34,920 nt of DNA from Alcaligenaceae bacterium (GTDB lineage Bacteria > Pseudomonadota > Gammaproteobacteria > Burkholderiales > Burkholderiaceae_B), in assembly GCA_012727555.1 (NCBI GenBank), contig JAAYGT010000152.1, positions 1 through 34,920 on the forward strand, given 5' to 3'. Under the pieces are notes generated by a model. It was not told the origin of the DNA and did not search any database. It was given only the letters and a program-made list of their open reading frames with translations. Positions 33,296 through 34,920 of this stretch are shown in pieces (positions within the stretch are counted from its first letter, which is position 1; every line of letters begins with the position of its first letter). The position numbers were made by a program, and so were the translations under genes.

Positions 33296-34495
33296 ATGGC
33301 GAAGATCAAGCTCACCAAGTCCGCAGTCGATGCGGCGCAACCTCAAGACAAGGCCATCGAACTGCGGGATACCGTGGTGCCCGGCTTCCTGTGCAAGATC
33401 ACCCCGGCGGGCCGCAAGGTGTTCATGCTCCAGTACCGCACCAACGCCGGGGAGCGCCGCAAGCCAGCCCTGGGACAGTACGGGGAACTGACGGTCGATC
33501 AGGCGCGCACGATGGCGCAGGAGTGGCTGGCCGAGGTGCGCAAAGGCGGCGACCCCAGCGCGGCCAAGAACGCCGCCCGCAAGGCACCTACCATGAAGGA
33601 GTTTTGCCACACCTTCATGGAGGACTACTCCAAGCAGCGCAACAAACCCAGCACGCAGCGCGGCTATCAGGGCGTCATCGACCGTTGCATCATCCCGATC
33701 CTGGGGCGGATGAAGGTGCAGGACGTGAAGCGCCCGGATGTGGCCGCGCTGATGAAGAAGCTGGCCTACAAGCAGGCCGAGGCCAACCGCACCTTCGGTG
33801 TGCTGCGCAAGATGTTCAACCTGGCCGAAGTGTGGGGGCTGCGCCCGGACGGCACGAATCCGTGCCGCCACGTCCCGATGTACCCGCCAGGCAAAGAAAC
33901 TCGGCTCATCGTGGACGATGAACTGGTGCGGATCTTCCGTCACCTGGAACACCTGGAGGCTGAGGGACTGGAAAACTACGTCATCCCGCTGGCGATCCGC
34001 CTGCAATTCGAGTTCGCCGCCCGACGCTCCGAGATATGCCCGCTGGAGTGGGATTGGATTGATCTGGAAAAGCGGCGGGTCGTCTGGCCCGACAGCAAGA
34101 CCGGCGGCATCTCCAAGCCCATGAGCGAGGAAGCCTATCGGCTGCTGTCCACCGCACCGCGCCGGGAGGGCTGCCCCTACGTCCTGCCGTCACCCAACGA
34201 CCCGACCCGGCACATGACCCACGGTGAGCACTACGGCGGCTGGACGCGCGTGCTCAAGGCTGCTGGCGTGCCCCACGTTGGCACGCATGGCATCCGTCAC
34301 CGGGCGACGACCGACATTGCCAACTCGGGCGTGCCGACCAAGGTGGGCATGAAGCTCACAGGCCACAAGACCGTGGCGATGTTTATGCACTATGTTCATA
34401 CCGAGGACAAGCCGGTGCGGGATGCGGCCGAACTGGTGGCGAATCGGCGGCTGGCGATTACCGGGGCATCCCGCTCTATGGAGGTGACAGCATGA
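33296..34495 (+). CDS. Tyrosine-type site-specific integrase (DUF4102/P4-like)
   Basis: This recombinase inserts and excises a genomic island or prophage-like element. The 399-residue protein has the N-terminal arm-binding DUF4102-like domain (IKLTKSAVDAAQ, KVFMLQYR, ALGQYGELTVDQAR), then a core-binding SAM-like domain. The catalytic domain has the first arginine in FEFAARRSEICPLEW, HGIRHRATTDIANSG (HxxR), the LTGHK histidine and the nucleophile tyrosine in MFMHYVHTED. GAGGAG at 33285-33290 supports the start. Its stop overlaps the next gene by ATGA. The target site is not evident; no tRNA or tmRNA lies beside it in the window. Confidence 0.94.
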   Translation: MAKIKLTKSAVDAAQPQDKAIELRDTVVPGFLCKITPAGRKVFMLQYRTNAGERRKPALGQYGELTVDQARTMAQEWLAEVRKGGDPSAAKNAARKAPTMKEFCHTFMEDYSKQRNKPSTQRGYQGVIDRCIIPILGRMKVQDVKRPDVAALMKKLAYKQAEANRTFGVLRKMFNLAEVWGLRPDGTNPCRHVPMYPPGKETRLIVDDELVRIFRHLEHLEAEGLENYVIPLAIRLQFEFAARRSEICPLEWDWIDLEKRRVVWPDSKTGGISKPMSEEAYRLLSTAPRREGCPYVLPSPNDPTRHMTHGEHYGGWTRVLKAAGVPHVGTHGIRHRATTDIANSGVPTKVGMKLTGHKTVAMFMHYVHTEDKPVRDAAELVANRRLAITGASRSMEVTA

Positions 34496-34920
34496 CAAGG
34501 AAGATGCCCGTGGCAACGCGGAAACCCGCTGCCTTACCGGCTGGCTATGCCGGCATCCACGGCGGCATCGTGGAACTGCTGGATGCAGCGCGCCAGGCAG
34601 CGGCGCGCAGTGTCAATGCGCTGATGACCGCCAGCTATTGGGAGATTGGCCGCCGGATCGTCGAAGCCGAGCAGAAAGGGAGGCGACGGGCTAGTTACGG
34701 CGATCAGTTGATGGAGCGGTTGTCTGCCGACCTGACGGCCCGATTCGGGCGCGGGTTCGGTGTCAACAACCTGGAGAGCATGCGGCGTTTCTTCCTCGCA
34801 TATCCGCAGCCCGAGATTTCCCAGACAGTGTCTGGGAAATTGGGAAATGAGTCGCCTGCCGAGAAATCCCAGACAGTGTCTCGGAAATTCGACCTCTCCG
34901 AACTGGCCCAGGCCTTCACC
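34492..34920 (+). CDS. DUF1016/YhcG-family PDDEXK nuclease-type protein, N-terminal part (continues beyond window)
   Basis: The frame is open from ATG 34492 to the window end (143 residues). The segment from LMTASYWEIGRRIVEAEQ through YGDQLMERLSADLTARFG to NNLESMRRFFLAYP is the DUF1016 N-terminal domain of YhcG-like proteins, whose later part is a PDDEXK nuclease fold. Family members lie in mobile islands and near restriction systems, and may act in DNA processing or defence. ATGA overlap with the integrase implies one transcript. Between this domain and FDLSELAQAF two copies of a SQTVS peptide are encoded by palindromic DNA repeats (34811-34891). The nuclease domain itself is outside the window. 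Confidence 0.85.
   Translation, partial: MTRKMPVATRKPAALPAGYAGIHGGIVELLDAARQAAARSVNALMTASYWEIGRRIVEAEQKGRRRASYGDQLMERLSADLTARFGRGFGVNNLESMRRFFLAYPQPEISQTVSGKLGNESPAEKSQTVSRKFDLSELAQAFT
34811..34891. repeat. In-frame palindromic direct repeat inside the DUF1016 gene
   Basis: Two 33-base copies start at 34811 and 34859, exactly 48 bases (16 codons) apart, and differ at only a few positions. Each centres on CCAGACAGTGTCT. The first is a perfect 25-base palindrome (34816-34840); the second is a palindrome with one central mismatch pair. Both are read in the same frame and give SQTVSGKL and SQTVSRKF. Confidence 0.85.

Noticed and set aside
34704-34919. 71-residue minus-strand frame at the right edge
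   Set aside because: It is antisense to the DUF1016 gene; its repeated peptide only mirrors the palindromic repeats.
1-34920. CRISPR arrays, rRNA, tRNA genes or insertion sequences with transposase
   Set aside because: No regularly spaced repeats, RNA gene signatures or transposase frames were seen; the only recombinase is the integrase at 33296.

Overview
The window reads as chromosomal DNA of a high-G+C betaproteobacterium. It is most likely of the order Burkholderiales and near the Alcaligenaceae. The grounds are gene content and codon style: two Bug/TTT-type periplasmic receptors with no transporter partner genes, a TAXI-type TRAP system, a full Liv-type ABC operon, c-di-GMP regulators and a LysR regulator. 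The species cannot be read from the sequence.

Layout. 1-2.1 kb holds the C-terminal part of a sigma-54 activator (AAA+ plus Fis-type HTH), overlapped by acetate kinase. 2.3-7.2 kb is a five-gene branched-chain-amino-acid-type ABC operon (livG-F-K-H-M). A near-perfect sigma-54 promoter precedes it, with repeated upstream sites and a 13-codon leader ORF. 7.15-7.73 kb is non-coding and holds a 218-bp nested palindrome. 7.7-8.9 kb encodes a membrane-anchored cytochrome c and a DsbA-fold isomerase. 8.9-12.0 kb is a MacAB/DevBCA-like exporter (adaptor, FtsX-like permease, ATPase), followed by a SulP anion transporter and a tandem universal stress protein. 14.4-17.5 kb has arsenate reductase and AlkB on the minus strand and a diguanylate cyclase with a duplicated sensor module. 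17.5-23.1 kb has an MFS exporter, a LysR regulator meeting a divergent Bug receptor end to end, a histidine phosphatase, an NAD(P)-binding epimerase-like protein and a PaaI-type thioesterase. 23.1-25.7 kb (minus) is a large periplasmic-sensor GGDEF-EAL protein. 25.9-29.6 kb is a TAXI receptor with its fused TRAP permease. 29.7-33.1 kb has a pseudouridine synthase, glutamate dehydrogenase (minus) and a canonical Bug receptor closed by a strong terminator. From about 33.2 kb a mobile island begins, with a tyrosine integrase translationally coupled to a DUF1016/YhcG-type nuclease that runs off the window.

How the parts fit. Uptake of organic and amino acids (Liv, TAXI-TRAP, Bug), nitrogen and carbon overflow enzymes (glutamate dehydrogenase, acetate kinase) and second-messenger control (one cyclase, one dual-domain protein) suggest a metabolically versatile environmental bacterium. 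The observations most worth checking are the sigma-54 promoter with its repeats beside an activator gene, the large nested palindrome after livM, and the in-frame palindromic repeats in the DUF1016 gene next to the integrase.
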